Counted from the first letter of the stretch, positions 37,965 through 49,127 are shown. The stretch: DNA of 64,000 nucleotides from an uncultured Buttiauxella sp. (GCA_946480445.1 CAMLJN010000015.1:1-64000); one strand, 5' to 3'. A program made the numbers and translations. Notes: generated from the letters alone by a model not told the origin.

Positions 37965-39605
37965 TTATCGAATAGCCAGCAGCGCATCAAACATGCTTGA
38001 TGCCGTTTGCAAAACCTGAGCGTTCGCCAGGTAATACTGCTGGAAGCGCTGAAGGTTGCCATACTCTTCATCCAGGTTGACCCCGGATATAGACTGCTGC
38101 TGCTTGCTGAGCTGGGTCACTACGTTGCCTTGCGTCGTGCTGGTGACCTTAAGGCTGGCCGTCTTATTGCCCACGTCGCTGATAAGGCTTGCGTAAGCAT
38201 CGTTGAACGACTTATTGCCGCCGACTTTTTTCGCACTCTGTAAATCCAGCAAAGCCTGAGCGTTGCGGTTATCGCTGTCGCCTGCGTCTTTTTGGGAGGC
38301 AAGTGCGAGCTTACTCTCCTCGGTGATATCCACGCTCATGTTTACCACGGCGTTGGCTACCGGCTTCACGGTAAAGCTGTCGTTCTTCGCCGCGCTCCCG
38401 CTGACATCAATTTTCAGGCCGTCGAAGTTCAGGCTCCCGCCGCTGAGGCCGGGGTTAATTTTCGCGTTATCGGACAGGCGGGTAACCTGCCAGTCCGTGC
38501 CGTCGAACACCACTTTGTAGTCGCTGGCCTGCACTTTAGTGCTGTCGGTCACGCTCGGCGTTAATGCGCCGCTGCCGGTGTTGCGGCTGTTGCTGAGCAC
38601 GGATGGACCGCCAATGCCGAACATGTTTGTTCCACCATCACCGTTTGCATCAACCCCTTTGGCATGCTGCTGGTTGAAGGCGTCGGCAAAAGAGAGCGCC
38701 AGCTGCCCCAGGCGATTACGCGCGCCGTCAAGGTCCTGGGAACGGAAGGTCAATACGCCGCCCAGGGAACCGCTTTTCAGCTGACTTTCCGGGATTTCAG
38801 TCGTGCCTGAAACTTTGTCGACATAGGCGACGGTCATACGGGAAGGATCGGCGCTGGAAGGTACCGCCGCAAGCTGCCCGGCCGTGCTCCCCTGAACCAG
38901 ATTCAGGCCGTTAGCGATGCTGACGTTATAAGTACCGCCGTCCTGCACGCTCACTTCCACCCCAATGATTTGATTAAGCTGGCTGACCAGCTGATCGCGC
39001 TGATCGAGCAAATCATTTGGGCTGGCACCGGCACCGATGCCTTTCAGGCGTGAAATCTGGTCGTTCAGGTTGGCGATTTGCGAGGCGTAGCTGTTGATCT
39101 GATCAACGCTGCTTTGCACCGAGAGGTTAACCTGCTTATCCTGGTCGCGCAGATACTGGTCGGTCACCTTAAACTGGTTTACCAGGCCATCGGCTTTGCC
39201 CAGCAGAGCCTGACGTGCCGCCGGGTCTTCTGAGTTACTGACCAGCGTTTGCAGACCGGTGAAAAAGCCCTGTAAGGTGGTAGCCAGGGTATTGGTGGTG
39301 CCCGACAGCATATCGTCAATCTTCGACATCTGCTGATACTGCGTGGTCAGCCCGCTGCTTTGCGTTTGCGCCGCGCGAAGCTGATTGGTAATAAATGAAT
39401 CATATTCGCGCTGCACGCCGCTGACATAAACACCGTTGCCAACCCAGCCGCCCGCGCCCAGGGTGCTGTTGGATTGCGAAAGCAGGGTTGTCTGACGGGT
39501 ATAGCCCGCGACGTTGTAATTCGAAATGTTATTACTGACGGTGTTCAGTGCCGACTGGGCAGCACTCAGGCCACTCATGGCACTGTTAATCAGGCTACTG
39601 GACAT
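37965..39605 (-). CDS. flgK: Hook-filament junction protein FlgK (HAP1)
   Basis: A 546-residue secreted axial protein that caps the hook and links it to FlgL. The conserved N terminus (INSAMSGLSAAQSALNTVSNNI) and C terminus (GVNLDEEYGNLQRFQQYYLANAQVLQ) are typical. flgKL has its own sigma28 promoter at 39753-39779 in addition to read-through from flgB. Confidence 0.95.
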   Translation of the reverse strand: MSSSLINSAMSGLSAAQSALNTVSNNISNYNVAGYTRQTTLLSQSNSTLGAGGWVGNGVYVSGVQREYDSFITNQLRAAQTQSSGLTTQYQQMSKIDDMLSGTTNTLATTLQGFFTGLQTLVSNSEDPAARQALLGKADGLVNQFKVTDQYLRDQDKQVNLSVQSSVDQINSYASQIANLNDQISRLKGIGAGASPNDLLDQRDQLVSQLNQIIGVEVSVQDGGTYNVSIANGLNLVQGSTAGQLAAVPSSADPSRMTVAYVDKVSGTTEIPESQLKSGSLGGVLTFRSQDLDGARNRLGQLALSFADAFNQQHAKGVDANGDGGTNMFGIGGPSVLSNSRNTGSGALTPSVTDSTKVQASDYKVVFDGTDWQVTRLSDNAKINPGLSGGSLNFDGLKIDVSGSAAKNDSFTVKPVANAVVNMSVDITEESKLALASQKDAGDSDNRNAQALLDLQSAKKVGGNKSFNDAYASLISDVGNKTASLKVTSTTQGNVVTQLSKQQQSISGVNLDEEYGNLQRFQQYYLANAQVLQTASSMFDALLAIR

Positions 39606-39655
39606 TGGGATTCCTTAATATATTCCTGACAAAGGCGTAATAGATATTCCAGGTT

Positions 39656-39709
39656 GGATAAGCGCCAGCGCCATCCACCTGTCATGTCGGATGGCGCTGG
39701 CGCTTATCC
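39656..39709. repeat. REP-like 21-bp perfect inverted repeat in the flgK leader
   Basis: GGATAAGCGCCAGCGCCATCC (39656-39676) is repeated inverted at 39689-39709 around a 12-nt loop. The arms resemble enterobacterial REP/BIME sequences (GGATGGCGCTGGCGCTTATCC). It lies between the sigma28 promoter and the flgK start, so it would fold in the leader of the flgKL mRNA. Confidence 0.85.
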
Positions 39710-39752
39710 GGCCGCGAACAGAAGTTTGTCATTAGCCTCAAATCACTAACTA

Positions 39753-39779
39753 GTATCGGCAGGCTGATGCCGGACTTGA
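39753..39779 (-). promoter_or_regulatory. Sigma28 (FliA) promoter for flgKL
   Basis: On the - strand TCAAGTCC, 11 nt, then GCCGATAC, against the consensus TAAAGTTT-N11-GCCGATAA. It begins just after the flgJ stop, about 150 nt upstream of flgK, as expected for the class 3 promoter of flgKL. Confidence 0.85.
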
Positions 39780-39785
39780 GCCAAA

Positions 39786-40727
39786 TCAGAACAAATTTGA
39801 CAGATCGTTGTTATAGGCTTTGGAAACTTTGTCGCTCATCGCTTTGAGCTGCTGGATCATGCCCGTCAGCTTGCGCGCATAGTTCGGATCGGTGGCATAA
39901 CCGGCACTCTGTAAGGCCTGCGCCCCCTGCTCCGGCGTGCTGGCGTTGGTGACAGCCGCGTAGCGCGGATTACGCGACAGCACGGCCACATAGTCGGACA
40001 GCGCTTCGAGATAAGAGCTGTAAACGCGGAACTTAGCCTTCACTTTCTTCGACTCGCCGTTTTCAAATTCGGTGGTGGTAATTTCGGTCACCGGACCTTT
40101 CCAGCTGGAGGTCGCCTTCACGCCAAACAGGTTAAAACTCGGCTCGCCCGTTGCGGTGCGAATCTGCCGTTGCCCCCAGCCGGACTCCAGCGCGGCCTGC
40201 GCAAGGATCAGATGATGGGGGATCCCACTTTGCTCGCTGGCCAGACGCGCCGGAAGCGAAAGCTGGGCGAGGAAGTCCTTGCTGTCACCGCTGAGCGGCT
40301 CTTCATTGGATGGCGCTTTCGGCATAGCCTGCCGCACCATCTGTGTGAGCGTCTGATTCTGGAAACTGGTCACCGTTTGCGCATCAAACTTCATCGGCAC
40401 CTTGCCCGCCTCTTCTGACGGATCGGCGTTTTCACCCATCTGTTTGACCATCATATCCGCCAGGCCCAGGCCTTTGGCGCTGAGCTGCTGGGCAATCTGC
40501 TGGTCATACATGCTGGTGTACATGCGCGTCGACTCACTGCTGAAGATCCCGTCTTTCGGCAGCGCCTCGCGCATGCTTTTCAGCATCATCTGCACGAACA
40601 TCCCTTCCACCTGGCGGGCAACCGATTTCATATTGCCCTTTGGATCCTGCCCGGCCTTCGCCTTCAGATCGTTCAGGGACGTGGCGTCCCATGCGGCATT
40701 GGCCAGTGACTGGGTTTCGTTGAGCAT
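39786..40727 (-). CDS. flgJ: Flagellar rod cap and peptidoglycan hydrolase FlgJ
   Basis: A 313-residue periplasmic protein. The N-terminal half (to about residue 150) is the rod cap; the C-terminal half is a GH73 beta-N-acetylglucosaminidase that opens peptidoglycan for the rod, with the catalytic Glu in ALESGWGQRQI. Last gene of flgBCDEFGHIJ. Its ATG overlaps the flgI stop by 1 nt. Confidence 0.95.
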   Translation of the reverse strand: MLNETQSLANAAWDATSLNDLKAKAGQDPKGNMKSVARQVEGMFVQMMLKSMREALPKDGIFSSESTRMYTSMYDQQIAQQLSAKGLGLADMMVKQMGENADPSEEAGKVPMKFDAQTVTSFQNQTLTQMVRQAMPKAPSNEEPLSGDSKDFLAQLSLPARLASEQSGIPHHLILAQAALESGWGQRQIRTATGEPSFNLFGVKATSSWKGPVTEITTTEFENGESKKVKAKFRVYSSYLEALSDYVAVLSRNPRYAAVTNASTPEQGAQALQSAGYATDPNYARKLTGMIQQLKAMSDKVSKAYNNDLSNLF

Positions 40728-41821
40728 CAGATGATTTCCACTTTCGCGCGCAGGCAGCCCGCGCTTTGCATAGATTGCAGAATCGACATCAGCTCCATCG
40801 GCGTGGCCGCAAGAGTGTTAAGCGCGCGCACCACATTATTGAGGTTGGCGCTGGATCGCACGCTTTGTAGCGCTCCGCCGCTCTGGCGTAAATCAATCTG
40901 CGTCTGCGGCGTGACCACGGTTTGCCCGCCGCCAAACGGCGTATCCGGCTGGCTAACCTGCGCCTGACGGTTAACGGTGACCGACAGGTTGCCCTGCGCG
41001 ATGGCGCAGCTGTCCAGCGTGACCTCACGGTTCATCACGACCGAGCCGGTACGCGAGTTAATAATGACTTTCGCATCCTGCACCGCCACGTTGACTTCAA
41101 GGTTCTGGATATCGGCCAGCAGGCGAACCTGCGAGCTGTTGCCGCTCGGCACGCGAATTTGCACGGTGCGGGCATCCAGGGCTGAAGCGCTGCCGTAGCC
41201 GCGAGAGCGGTTGATGGTGTCGGTAATTTGCTGAGCGAGGGTGAAATCATCATCATTAAGCTGCAGATTAATAATGTTGCCCTGTCCGAAGGTGCCCGGA
41301 AGCTCACGTTCGATAACCGCGCCGCCGGTAATACGCCCGCCGTTAAGCTGGTTGACCTGCACGCTGCTGCCGCCTGCGGCCGCCCCCGCACCGCCGACCA
41401 GAATATTCCCCTGCGCCAGCGCATAGACCTGGTTATCGACCCCCTTCATCGTCGTCATCAACAGCGTTCCGCCGCGCAGACTCTTGGCGTTACCCATAGA
41501 GGAAACCACGACGTCGATATTCTGCCCGGAGCGCGCAAATGCGGGATACTTTGCCGTCACCATGACTGCCGCCACGTTTTTCAGCTGCATATTGGTGCCT
41601 GCGGGTACGGTGATCCCCATCTGGGATAGCATGTTATTCAGGCTTTGGGTGGTAAAAGGCGTCTGGGTCGTCTGGTCACCCGTTCCGTCCAGGCCCACCA
41701 CCAGACCATAGCCAATCAGGGAGTTCTCACGCACGCCCTGAACGCTGGTCAGGTCGCGAATACGCTCGGCCTGGGCCTGGGTTGCCACCAGCATCAGCAT
41801 GGCGAATATATATTTGACCAT
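40727..41821 (-). CDS. flgI: Flagellar P-ring protein FlgI
   Basis: A 364-residue periplasmic protein with a Sec signal peptide ([18 protein letters not shown]) that forms the P ring around the rod. Conserved stretches are [31 protein letters not shown] and the two Cys residues needed for DsbA-dependent folding (LDSCAIAQ and SAGCLRAK). Confidence 0.95.
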   Translation of the reverse strand: MVKYIFAMLMLVATQAQAERIRDLTSVQGVRENSLIGYGLVVGLDGTGDQTTQTPFTTQSLNNMLSQMGITVPAGTNMQLKNVAAVMVTAKYPAFARSGQNIDVVVSSMGNAKSLRGGTLLMTTMKGVDNQVYALAQGNILVGGAGAAAGGSSVQVNQLNGGRITGGAVIERELPGTFGQGNIINLQLNDDDFTLAQQITDTINRSRGYGSASALDARTVQIRVPSGNSSQVRLLADIQNLEVNVAVQDAKVIINSRTGSVVMNREVTLDSCAIAQGNLSVTVNRQAQVSQPDTPFGGGQTVVTPQTQIDLRQSGGALQSVRSSANLNNVVRALNTLAATPMELMSILQSMQSAGCLRAKVEII

Positions 41822-41833
41822 GATATCTCCCGC

Positions 41834-42529
41834 TTACATCGGCGATAAATTAAGGAAGAAGCGCTGCAGCCAACCCATGTTCTGCGCTTCATTGATATAG
41901 CCGTTACCGACATATTCGATACGGGCATCCGCCACCTGAGTGGACGCCACGGTGTTGCTGCCGCTGATCGTGCGCGGGTTCACTACGCCTGAGAAGCGAA
42001 TAAATTCGGTGCCCTGGTTGATAGCAATTTGTTTCTCACCCACCACGTGCAGGTTGCCGTTGGCCAGCACCTGATCGACCGTCACGGTCAGGGTGCCGCT
42101 GAAGGTATTGCTGGCGTTTGCGCCGCCTTTGCCGTTAAAGCTGTTGCCGCCGGAGCCGTCGATGGAGGCGCGATCGTTGCCAAACAGCCCCTGGAGATAG
42201 CGCGGCGTGACGTCCAGACCAAAATTAGTTTTGCCATCACGGCTGGCATTTGCCGACGAGCTTTTGCTCGCGCTGACATTTTCCTGAAGCTGGATGGTCA
42301 ACGTATCCCCGACGTTGCGAGGGCGACGGTCTTCAAACAGCGGTTGATAACCGTAGTTCACAGGCTGCGCCGTCTGGAAAATTGAACCGTTCACCACGGG
42401 TGCCGGACCCGGCACCGGCTGGGCCGTCGTTGCGCCTTCAACCAGCGGTTTGGTGGGGATCAGTGCGCAGCCGCTTGTCGCCAGCACCAGGCAAAGGACA
42501 ACAGGGCGAAGAACCATAGGTTTTTGCAT
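41834..42529 (-). CDS. flgH: Flagellar L-ring lipoprotein FlgH
   Basis: A 231-residue outer-membrane lipoprotein that forms the L ring. The lipobox is TSGC with Cys21. Conserved: [48 protein letters not shown]-type C terminus ending RFFLNLSPM. The ATG at 42529 corresponds to the E. coli start (MQK); an ATG three codons upstream is equally open, and the 42577 start overlaps the intergenic gap without a signal. Confidence 0.94.
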   Translation of the reverse strand: MQKPMVLRPVVLCLVLATSGCALIPTKPLVEGATTAQPVPGPAPVVNGSIFQTAQPVNYGYQPLFEDRRPRNVGDTLTIQLQENVSASKSSSANASRDGKTNFGLDVTPRYLQGLFGNDRASIDGSGGNSFNGKGGANASNTFSGTLTVTVDQVLANGNLHVVGEKQIAINQGTEFIRFSGVVNPRTISGSNTVASTQVADARIEYVGNGYINEAQNMGWLQRFFLNLSPM

Positions 42530-42582
42530 TGCTTTCATCTTCAGGTCTCGACAGCCGGTGCGCGAACACACCGGCAAACATC

Positions 42583-44152
<1,570 letters not shown>

Positions 44153-44172
44153 TAAGCCGTCCCGTCAGGCGC

Positions 44173-45381
44173 TTAGCGCAGGTTAACCAGGGTGTTGAGG
44201 ATCTGATCCTGGGTTTTGATGGTCTGCGCGTTGGACTGATAGTTACGCTGCGCGACGATCATATTCACCAGCTCTTTACTCAGATCGACGTTGGAAGACT
44301 CCAGCGCGCCGTTGGTCAGGGAACCAAAGTTGCCCGTTCCCGCAGTGCCCAGCAGCGCCACGCCCGAAGAGTTCGTGGCCGCCCAGACGTTATCGCCCTG
44401 AGAGGCCAGGCCTTCCGGGTTGGCGAAGTTGGACAGGACGATTTGCCCCAGAACCTGCGTCTGCTCGTTGGAGTAGTTACCGACGAGGGTGCCGTCATCG
44501 TTGATCTGGTAGCTCACCAGATCGCCCGGCTTGTAGCCGTTCTGGTTGACCGCCACGATGTTGTTAGAGCCGGTGTTTTGCTGCATGGAGTTTTTAAAAT
44601 CCAGGGTAAAGGCGACCTGCGGCACACCAGGAATATTCCCCGGGGTGATGCTGGCGCTGCCGCCGGACTGCAGGTTGCCGTTCGCATCAAACACCATCGA
44701 CGTCTGCTTCTCGACCGGGCTGCCCGCAACGCTGCTGTCCTGGGTGTAAACATCCCAGGTATTAGCGGTGGCCGACTTCACAAAATAGACGTTCATGTCG
44801 TGGGCGTTACCCTGACTGTCATAGACGGTGACGGAACCTTTTTTGTTATAAGTGTCGGAATTCGTCGCATCAAATGGCGAGGTCGCAGGCACTTTGTCCG
44901 TGGAGTTCAGGTTGACCTGCATCGCCGCAGAGGTGGTCGTTTTCGCTGCCATCAGCGTGTTCGGCACCGAAAGCCCAACCGGGTTGGCACCCTGCTGAAT
45001 GGTTGGTGGCGTACCGGTTGCCGGGTAGCCGGTCAGCTGCATGCCCTGCATGTTGACCAGGTTACGGTTTTCATCGAGCTTAAACTGGCCGTTACGGCTG
45101 TAGTAGACGGAGCCGTTGTCATCCACCAGACGGAAGAAACCGTTCTGGCTGATAGCCACGTCCAGACCGCGCCCGGTGTTAGTGGTGGTGCCGTCGGTAA
45201 AGTCCTGGGTAATACCCGCAACTTTAACGCCCAGCCCCACTTTGGAGCCGGCAAACATATCCGCAAAGGAGGCGGAGCCGGATTTAAAGCCGTAGGTGGC
45301 GGAGTTGGCAATGTTGTTACCAATCACGTCCAGGTTGGTGGCCGCAGCATTCAGGCCGCTGACCGCTTGAGAAAAGGCCAT
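44173..45381 (-). CDS. flgE: Flagellar hook protein FlgE
   Basis: A 402-residue secreted protein whose polymer forms the hook. Terminal coiled-coil motifs are SGLNAAATNLDVIGNNIANSATYGFKSG and SSNVDLSKELVNMIVAQRNYQSNAQTIK. The central variable domain is close in length to that of E. coli FlgE. A long antisense reading frame over this gene is a codon-bias shadow. Confidence 0.96.
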   Translation of the reverse strand: MAFSQAVSGLNAAATNLDVIGNNIANSATYGFKSGSASFADMFAGSKVGLGVKVAGITQDFTDGTTTNTGRGLDVAISQNGFFRLVDDNGSVYYSRNGQFKLDENRNLVNMQGMQLTGYPATGTPPTIQQGANPVGLSVPNTLMAAKTTTSAAMQVNLNSTDKVPATSPFDATNSDTYNKKGSVTVYDSQGNAHDMNVYFVKSATANTWDVYTQDSSVAGSPVEKQTSMVFDANGNLQSGGSASITPGNIPGVPQVAFTLDFKNSMQQNTGSNNIVAVNQNGYKPGDLVSYQINDDGTLVGNYSNEQTQVLGQIVLSNFANPEGLASQGDNVWAATNSSGVALLGTAGTGNFGSLTNGALESSNVDLSKELVNMIVAQRNYQSNAQTIKTQDQILNTLVNLR

Positions 45382-45407
45382 GTCTTACTCCTGCAAAGGT
45401 TAAAGGC

Positions 45408-46094
45408 TTAAATAATCTGCCTGATTTGATCGAGGGTGGAGGTGCCATAGGTACCCAGGTCCAGCAAGGTCGTGCCTTTGCTGAGCGTGACCCCGTTGAC
45501 CATGGCGAAGTTAAGCGGTTGAGCAACCAGCTGCGTGCCGCCATTACTGGCGTTGATAGCGACGTTATAGGCGCCATCCGGCGCGGTTGTGCCGTCGGCC
45601 ATGCTGCCGTCCCAGGTGAAGGTATGCACGCCGGCTGACAGACCACCGATATCAATAGTACGGACAACTTTGCCGCTGTTATCCGTGATAGTGGCGGTGA
45701 CTTTGTCGGCGGCCTGCTGTAACTCCACGCCAAACGGCGTGGTGGCTTCCTTCCCTGATAAAATTTTCGAGCCGGGGATCATCACGCCGTGACCAATCAG
45801 CGCGCTGGCCTGCAGCTGCTGGTTATTGGTCAACTGGCCGGAGACCGAGCCCAGCGTGGTATTAAGTTTTTCAATCCCGCTCACCGTACTGATCTGCGCA
45901 AGCTGCGTGGTCAGTTCGTTGTTCTGCATCGGGTTGGTCGGATCCTGGTTTTTTAGCTGCGCCACCAGCAGGGTTAAAAAGCTGCCCTGGAGGTCGGATG
46001 CGCTGCTGCCGGTCAGGCTGCTGTTACCGGATGTGTTGCTGGTGCTGCTGGCACCTTTGATCGTGGTGTCATTCACGTTAACGGCGATGGACAT
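45408..46094 (-). CDS. flgD: Hook-capping scaffold protein FlgD
   Basis: A 228-residue secreted scaffold that caps the growing hook. N-terminal LQGSFLTLLVAQLKNQDPTNPMQNNE is the diagnostic FlgD motif; the C-terminal part holds a FlgD Ig-like domain (HTFTWDGSMADGTTAPDGAY). Between flgC and flgE. Confidence 0.96.
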   Translation of the reverse strand: MSIAVNVNDTTIKGASSTSNTSGNSSLTGSSASDLQGSFLTLLVAQLKNQDPTNPMQNNELTTQLAQISTVSGIEKLNTTLGSVSGQLTNNQQLQASALIGHGVMIPGSKILSGKEATTPFGVELQQAADKVTATITDNSGKVVRTIDIGGLSAGVHTFTWDGSMADGTTAPDGAYNVAINASNGGTQLVAQPLNFAMVNGVTLSKGTTLLDLGTYGTSTLDQIRQII

Positions 46095-46105
46095 GCGTCA
46101 CTCCT

Positions 46106-46510
46106 TTATTGACCGAGGGTCAGGGTTTTCAACATCATGCTTTTCACGGTGTTGAGCACTTCCACGTTGGCCTGGTAGCTGCGCGAGGCGGACATGCTGT
46201 TCACCATTTCCCCCACCACGTCTACGTTTGGCATACGCACGTAACCTCTGGCATCGGCCAGCGGGTTACCCGGCTGATAAACCAGCTTGTCAGGCGCCTG
46301 GCTTTCCACCACGTCGCTGACTTTGACGCCGCCGGTTTGTGCCCCGGGGGCCGCGTCGACCTGGAAAACCACCTGCTTTGCACGGTAAGGCTGACCGTCC
46401 GGCCCGGTCGCGCTGTCGGCGTTGGCAAGGTTGCTGGCCGCCACGTTCAGACGCTTGGACTGCGCCGCCATTGCCGAACCGGCAATATCAAAAATATTCA
46501 GTAACGCCAT
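46106..46510 (-). CDS. flgC: Flagellar proximal rod protein FlgC
   Basis: A 134-residue secreted rod subunit. The N terminus [33 protein letters not shown] and C terminus [19 protein letters not shown] are typical. Its start is 3 nt after the flgB stop. Confidence 0.96.
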   Translation of the reverse strand: MALLNIFDIAGSAMAAQSKRLNVAASNLANADSATGPDGQPYRAKQVVFQVDAAPGAQTGGVKVSDVVESQAPDKLVYQPGNPLADARGYVRMPNVDVVGEMVNSMSASRSYQANVEVLNTVKSMMLKTLTLGQ

Positions 46511-46513
46511 GCT

Positions 46514-46930
46514 TTAATTACCCTGTGACAGCACGGACATCATGCCTTTGATCTGGCCGCCCAATACCTGGAGGTCGGACTGATACTTCAGGCTGTTATC
46601 CGCAAAGTTGGTACGCTCACGGTCCATATCGACGGTGTTGCCATCCATCGACGGTTGGTCAGGAATTCGGTAAAGGAGGTTAAGCTGCGGCACGGTTTGG
46701 GTTTGCGCCGGAATATGGCGTTCAGACGTCAGAGCAAGCGCTACCCCGCTGCCCGCCACGCGTCCACGGTCCATCACTTTTTTCATTTCGCTGGCGAAAT
46801 CTATATCGCGCGCCTGAAAACCAGGCGTATCCGCGTTGGCGATGTTCGCCGCCAGAATCTCCTGACGCTGGGCCCGCAAATTAAGCGCTTCCTGCTGAAA
46901 TCGCAGCGCAGCATCCAGTTTGTCGAGCAT
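46514..46930 (-). CDS. flgB: Flagellar proximal rod protein FlgB
   Basis: A 138-residue rod subunit nearest the MS ring and first gene of flgBCDEFGHIJ. The rod motif is [20 protein letters not shown], and it ends with [17 protein letters not shown]. It is divergent from flgA; the 152-bp gap carries the class 2 promoters. Confidence 0.96.
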   Translation of the reverse strand: MLDKLDAALRFQQEALNLRAQRQEILAANIANADTPGFQARDIDFASEMKKVMDRGRVAGSGVALALTSERHIPAQTQTVPQLNLLYRIPDQPSMDGNTVDMDRERTNFADNSLKYQSDLQVLGGQIKGMMSVLSQGN

Positions 46931-46989
46931 GTTCCCTCCGCATAATTAGGATTTGTCCGACAGCTTACGGCCCCTTACGCGTGCGTTAT

Positions 46990-47029
46990 CGACGGAATAA
47001 AGACAAAATGCATCGCTATTTGTCGCCTT
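46990..47029. promoter_or_regulatory. Putative FlhDC-binding region between flgB and flgA
   Basis: CGCTATTTGTCGCC (47014-47027) resembles the FlhDC half-site CGCTATTTCTGCC, and GACGGAATAAAGAC (46991-47004) could be the inverted partner half. This lies in the divergent flgA/flgB promoter, where FlhDC activates both class 2 units in E. coli. Confidence 0.55.
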
Positions 47030-47082
47030 GATCAATTCCCCCTGCGGTTAAAATCACTGCAACCTGAGCAAGGAGAAGCAGC

Positions 47083-47742
47083 ATGAAGAGTCTGAAATTC
47101 TGGGGCGGGATCGCCGCACTGCTGGCCTCCGGCTGGGCTGCGGCGGGCCAGCTTGACGCACCGCTGACTCAGTTTTTCCAGCAGCGTCTGGCAGGGATCA
47201 GCGATGAGGTGTCCGTCACGGTGAAAACGCCGGATGCGCAGCTCCCCGCCTGCGAGCAGCCGAGCTTTGCGATGCCGAACAATGGCAGAATGTGGGGCAA
47301 TGTCAGCGTGCAGGTTCGCTGCGGCAACGATAAGCGCTATATTCAGGCCGTTGTCGCCGCCACGGGAAACTATGTCGTCACGGCCCAGGCTGTCACACGC
47401 GGAACTCTGCTGGATCAAAGCAATGTGCAGTTGAAACGTGGACGGCTCGATCAGCTGCCGCCGCGCGCCATGATCGATCTCCAGCAGGCAACGAACGCCG
47501 TCACCCTGCGGGATATTGCTCCGGGCCAGCCGGTGATGCTGTCGATGGTGCGTCAGTCCTGGCGAGTAAAAGCCGGACAGCGTGTGCAGGTTATCGCCGC
47601 CGGCGACGGTTTCAGCGTGAACTCAGAAGGTCAGGTCTTAAATAATGCGGCGGTGGCGCAAAATGCCCGGGTACGTATGGCCTCGGGTCAGATAGTGAGC
47701 GGCACCGTGGGTGCTGATGGGAATATTCTGATTAATCTGTAA
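47083..47742 (+). CDS. flgA: P-ring assembly chaperone FlgA
   Basis: A 219-residue periplasmic protein with a Sec signal (MKSLKFWGGIAALLASGWAAAG) that assists FlgI in forming the P ring. The SAF-type C-terminal region holds the conserved ITRG-like TRGTLLDQSNV and VKAGQRVQVIAAGDGFSV. AAGGAG lies upstream of the ATG. It is read-through linked to flgMN. Confidence 0.95.
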   Translation: MKSLKFWGGIAALLASGWAAAGQLDAPLTQFFQQRLAGISDEVSVTVKTPDAQLPACEQPSFAMPNNGRMWGNVSVQVRCGNDKRYIQAVVAATGNYVVTAQAVTRGTLLDQSNVQLKRGRLDQLPPRAMIDLQQATNAVTLRDIAPGQPVMLSMVRQSWRVKAGQRVQVIAAGDGFSVNSEGQVLNNAAVAQNARVRMASGQIVSGTVGADGNILINL

Positions 47743-47748
47743 TCTTTT

Positions 47749-47775
47749 TAAAGATTCTGCGGCGGCTGCCGATAA
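47749..47775 (+). promoter_or_regulatory. Sigma28 (FliA) promoter for flgMN
   Basis: TAAAGATT, 11 nt, then GCCGATAA, almost the exact consensus. It lies 60 nt upstream of the flgM ATG and 6 nt after the flgA stop, as in E. coli and Salmonella. Confidence 0.93.
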
Positions 47776-47835
47776 ATGTTTAACAATGATTTTGACAGGC
47801 TAACCGCCGTGAGCCCCCTCGATGAGGATAAGATA

Positions 47836-48129
47836 ATGAGCATTGATCGCACGTCGCCCTTAAAACCGGTAAGTACTGTTCAACCGCGCGAAACGACTGA
47901 TACCCAGGCGCAGAAAAGCCGCCTGGAAAAGAGTGCCACGGCAAAAAGTACCAGCGTCACCTTAAGTGATGCGCAGGCTAAGCTGATGCAGCCTGGCACC
48001 AGCGACATTAATATGGAACGCGTGGAAGCGCTGAAAACGGCCATCCGTAACGGTGAGTTAAAAATGGATACGGGCAAAATCGCCGATGCGCTGATCCAGG
48101 AAGCCCAAAGCTATCTACAGAGTAACTAA
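47836..48129 (+). CDS. flgM: Anti-sigma28 factor FlgM
   Basis: A 97-residue largely disordered protein that holds FliA inactive until it is exported through the finished hook-basal body. N-terminal [20 protein letters not shown] is identical to E. coli as far as I can see; the FliA-binding C-terminal half ([30 protein letters not shown]) is strongly conserved. The ATG at 47836 is preceded by GAGGATAAG; the open frame from 47776 includes the promoter and is rejected. Confidence 0.97.
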   Translation: MSIDRTSPLKPVSTVQPRETTDTQAQKSRLEKSATAKSTSVTLSDAQAKLMQPGTSDINMERVEALKTAIRNGELKMDTGKIADALIQEAQSYLQSN

Positions 48130-48133
48130 TTGC

Positions 48134-48559
48134 ATGAGTCGTCTGTTAGAAGTGCTCGACCAAATGACTGCGGTGCTGAACTCACTCAAAGAAGTGATGG
48201 ACGCCGAGCAACAACAATTGTCTGCGGGCCATGTCAATGGCAGCGCCCTGCAACGCATTACTGAAGATAAAAGCTCGCTGCTGGCGACGCTCGACTACCT
48301 CGAGCAACAGCGTCGCGAGCAGCAAAATCAGGAGAATGCCCCAAGCCAGGACGTCCACCAGCGCTGGCAGACGATTACGCAGAAAACGCAGCATCTACGC
48401 GATATCAATCAGCATAACGGCTGGCTTTTAGAAGATCAGCTGGCTCGTAATGAGCAGGCATTAGCCGTACTCAAGCCGCATCAGGAGCCCAATCTTTACG
48501 GGGCGGACGGACAAGCCACGACGGTGAATCGCGGCGGCAATAAAAAGATAACCATCTGA
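48134..48559 (+). CDS. flgN: Flagellar export chaperone FlgN
   Basis: A 141-residue helical cytosolic chaperone for FlgK and FlgL. The family pattern of long coiled coil (LDQMTAVLNSLKEVMDAEQQQL) and the end HQEPNLYGADGQ are clear. It starts 4 nt after flgM. Confidence 0.94.
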   Translation: MSRLLEVLDQMTAVLNSLKEVMDAEQQQLSAGHVNGSALQRITEDKSSLLATLDYLEQQRREQQNQENAPSQDVHQRWQTITQKTQHLRDINQHNGWLLEDQLARNEQALAVLKPHQEPNLYGADGQATTVNRGGNKKITI

Positions 48560-48572
48560 GCCTTACTCCCGA

Positions 48573-48595
48573 CCCTCTCTCTGTCAGAGAGAGGG
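48573..48595 (+). terminator. Hairpin after flgMN
   Basis: CCCTCTCTCT and AGAGAGAGGG form a perfect 10-bp stem with a 3-nt loop, 13 nt after the flgN stop. A G-run rather than T-run follows; an interspersed CCCTCTC-type repeat is an alternative. Confidence 0.45.
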
Positions 48596-48641
48596 GGAAG
48601 CCACTCGCCGCAAGCGGCCGAGGGAACAGCCCATTCTGGCC

Positions 48642-49127
48642 TTAGCGCGGTAGCGCCTTCAGCGTCTTCATCGTGGCATCCACATCAATTTCATCCTCAG
48701 AGAAAATATGCGTGGTCCCCTGGAACGTGGTGACAGCCAGTTTCTTCAGGGTGCGCATCTCCCCTTCTTTCTTCTCACTTTTCGGCCGGATACTGTTCAT
48801 CAGCAGTCCAACGGACAGCACCGCGTTATCTTTATCAATCTTCGTGTCAGCAGGCACTTCCTCGCTGTACACCAGGAAAGATTTGATCGCCGTAATTTTG
48901 ATGCGCTCACCGGCAATAAAGATATATTTACTTTCCGGCTCCACTTTCACCGCATAAGCCGACAGCCCTTTATTGTTGGTGGTGGGTTCAAAAGTCACCG
49001 CCGCATCTTTTTTGATAAGTTCAGGATTGGCGACTTTAATCACATGGAAATAACGGTTATCGCCGTTTTCATCTTTGATAAAACCAAAACCTTTTTCTTC
49101 AAACCAGGTTGTGATTGTCCCGTTCAT
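48642..49127 (-). CDS. Cold-shock-domain protein with an unassigned C-terminal domain
   Basis: A 161-residue protein. Residues 1-66 are a cold-shock domain: GTITTWFEEKGFGFIKDENG holds the RNP-1 motif (KGFGFI) and NRYFHVIKV the RNP-2-like motif, so nucleic-acid binding is expected. Residues 67-161 are a separate part (YIFIAGERIKITAIKSFLVYSEE onwards) that resembles nothing I can name; it may be a small beta domain. In E. coli flgN and murJ are neighbours, so this gene is an addition. Members of this kind are annotated only as cold-shock-like proteins. Confidence 0.8.
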   Translation of the reverse strand: MNGTITTWFEEKGFGFIKDENGDNRYFHVIKVANPELIKKDAAVTFEPTTNNKGLSAYAVKVEPESKYIFIAGERIKITAIKSFLVYSEEVPADTKIDKDNAVLSVGLLMNSIRPKSEKKEGEMRTLKKLAVTTFQGTTHIFSEDEIDVDATMKTLKALPR

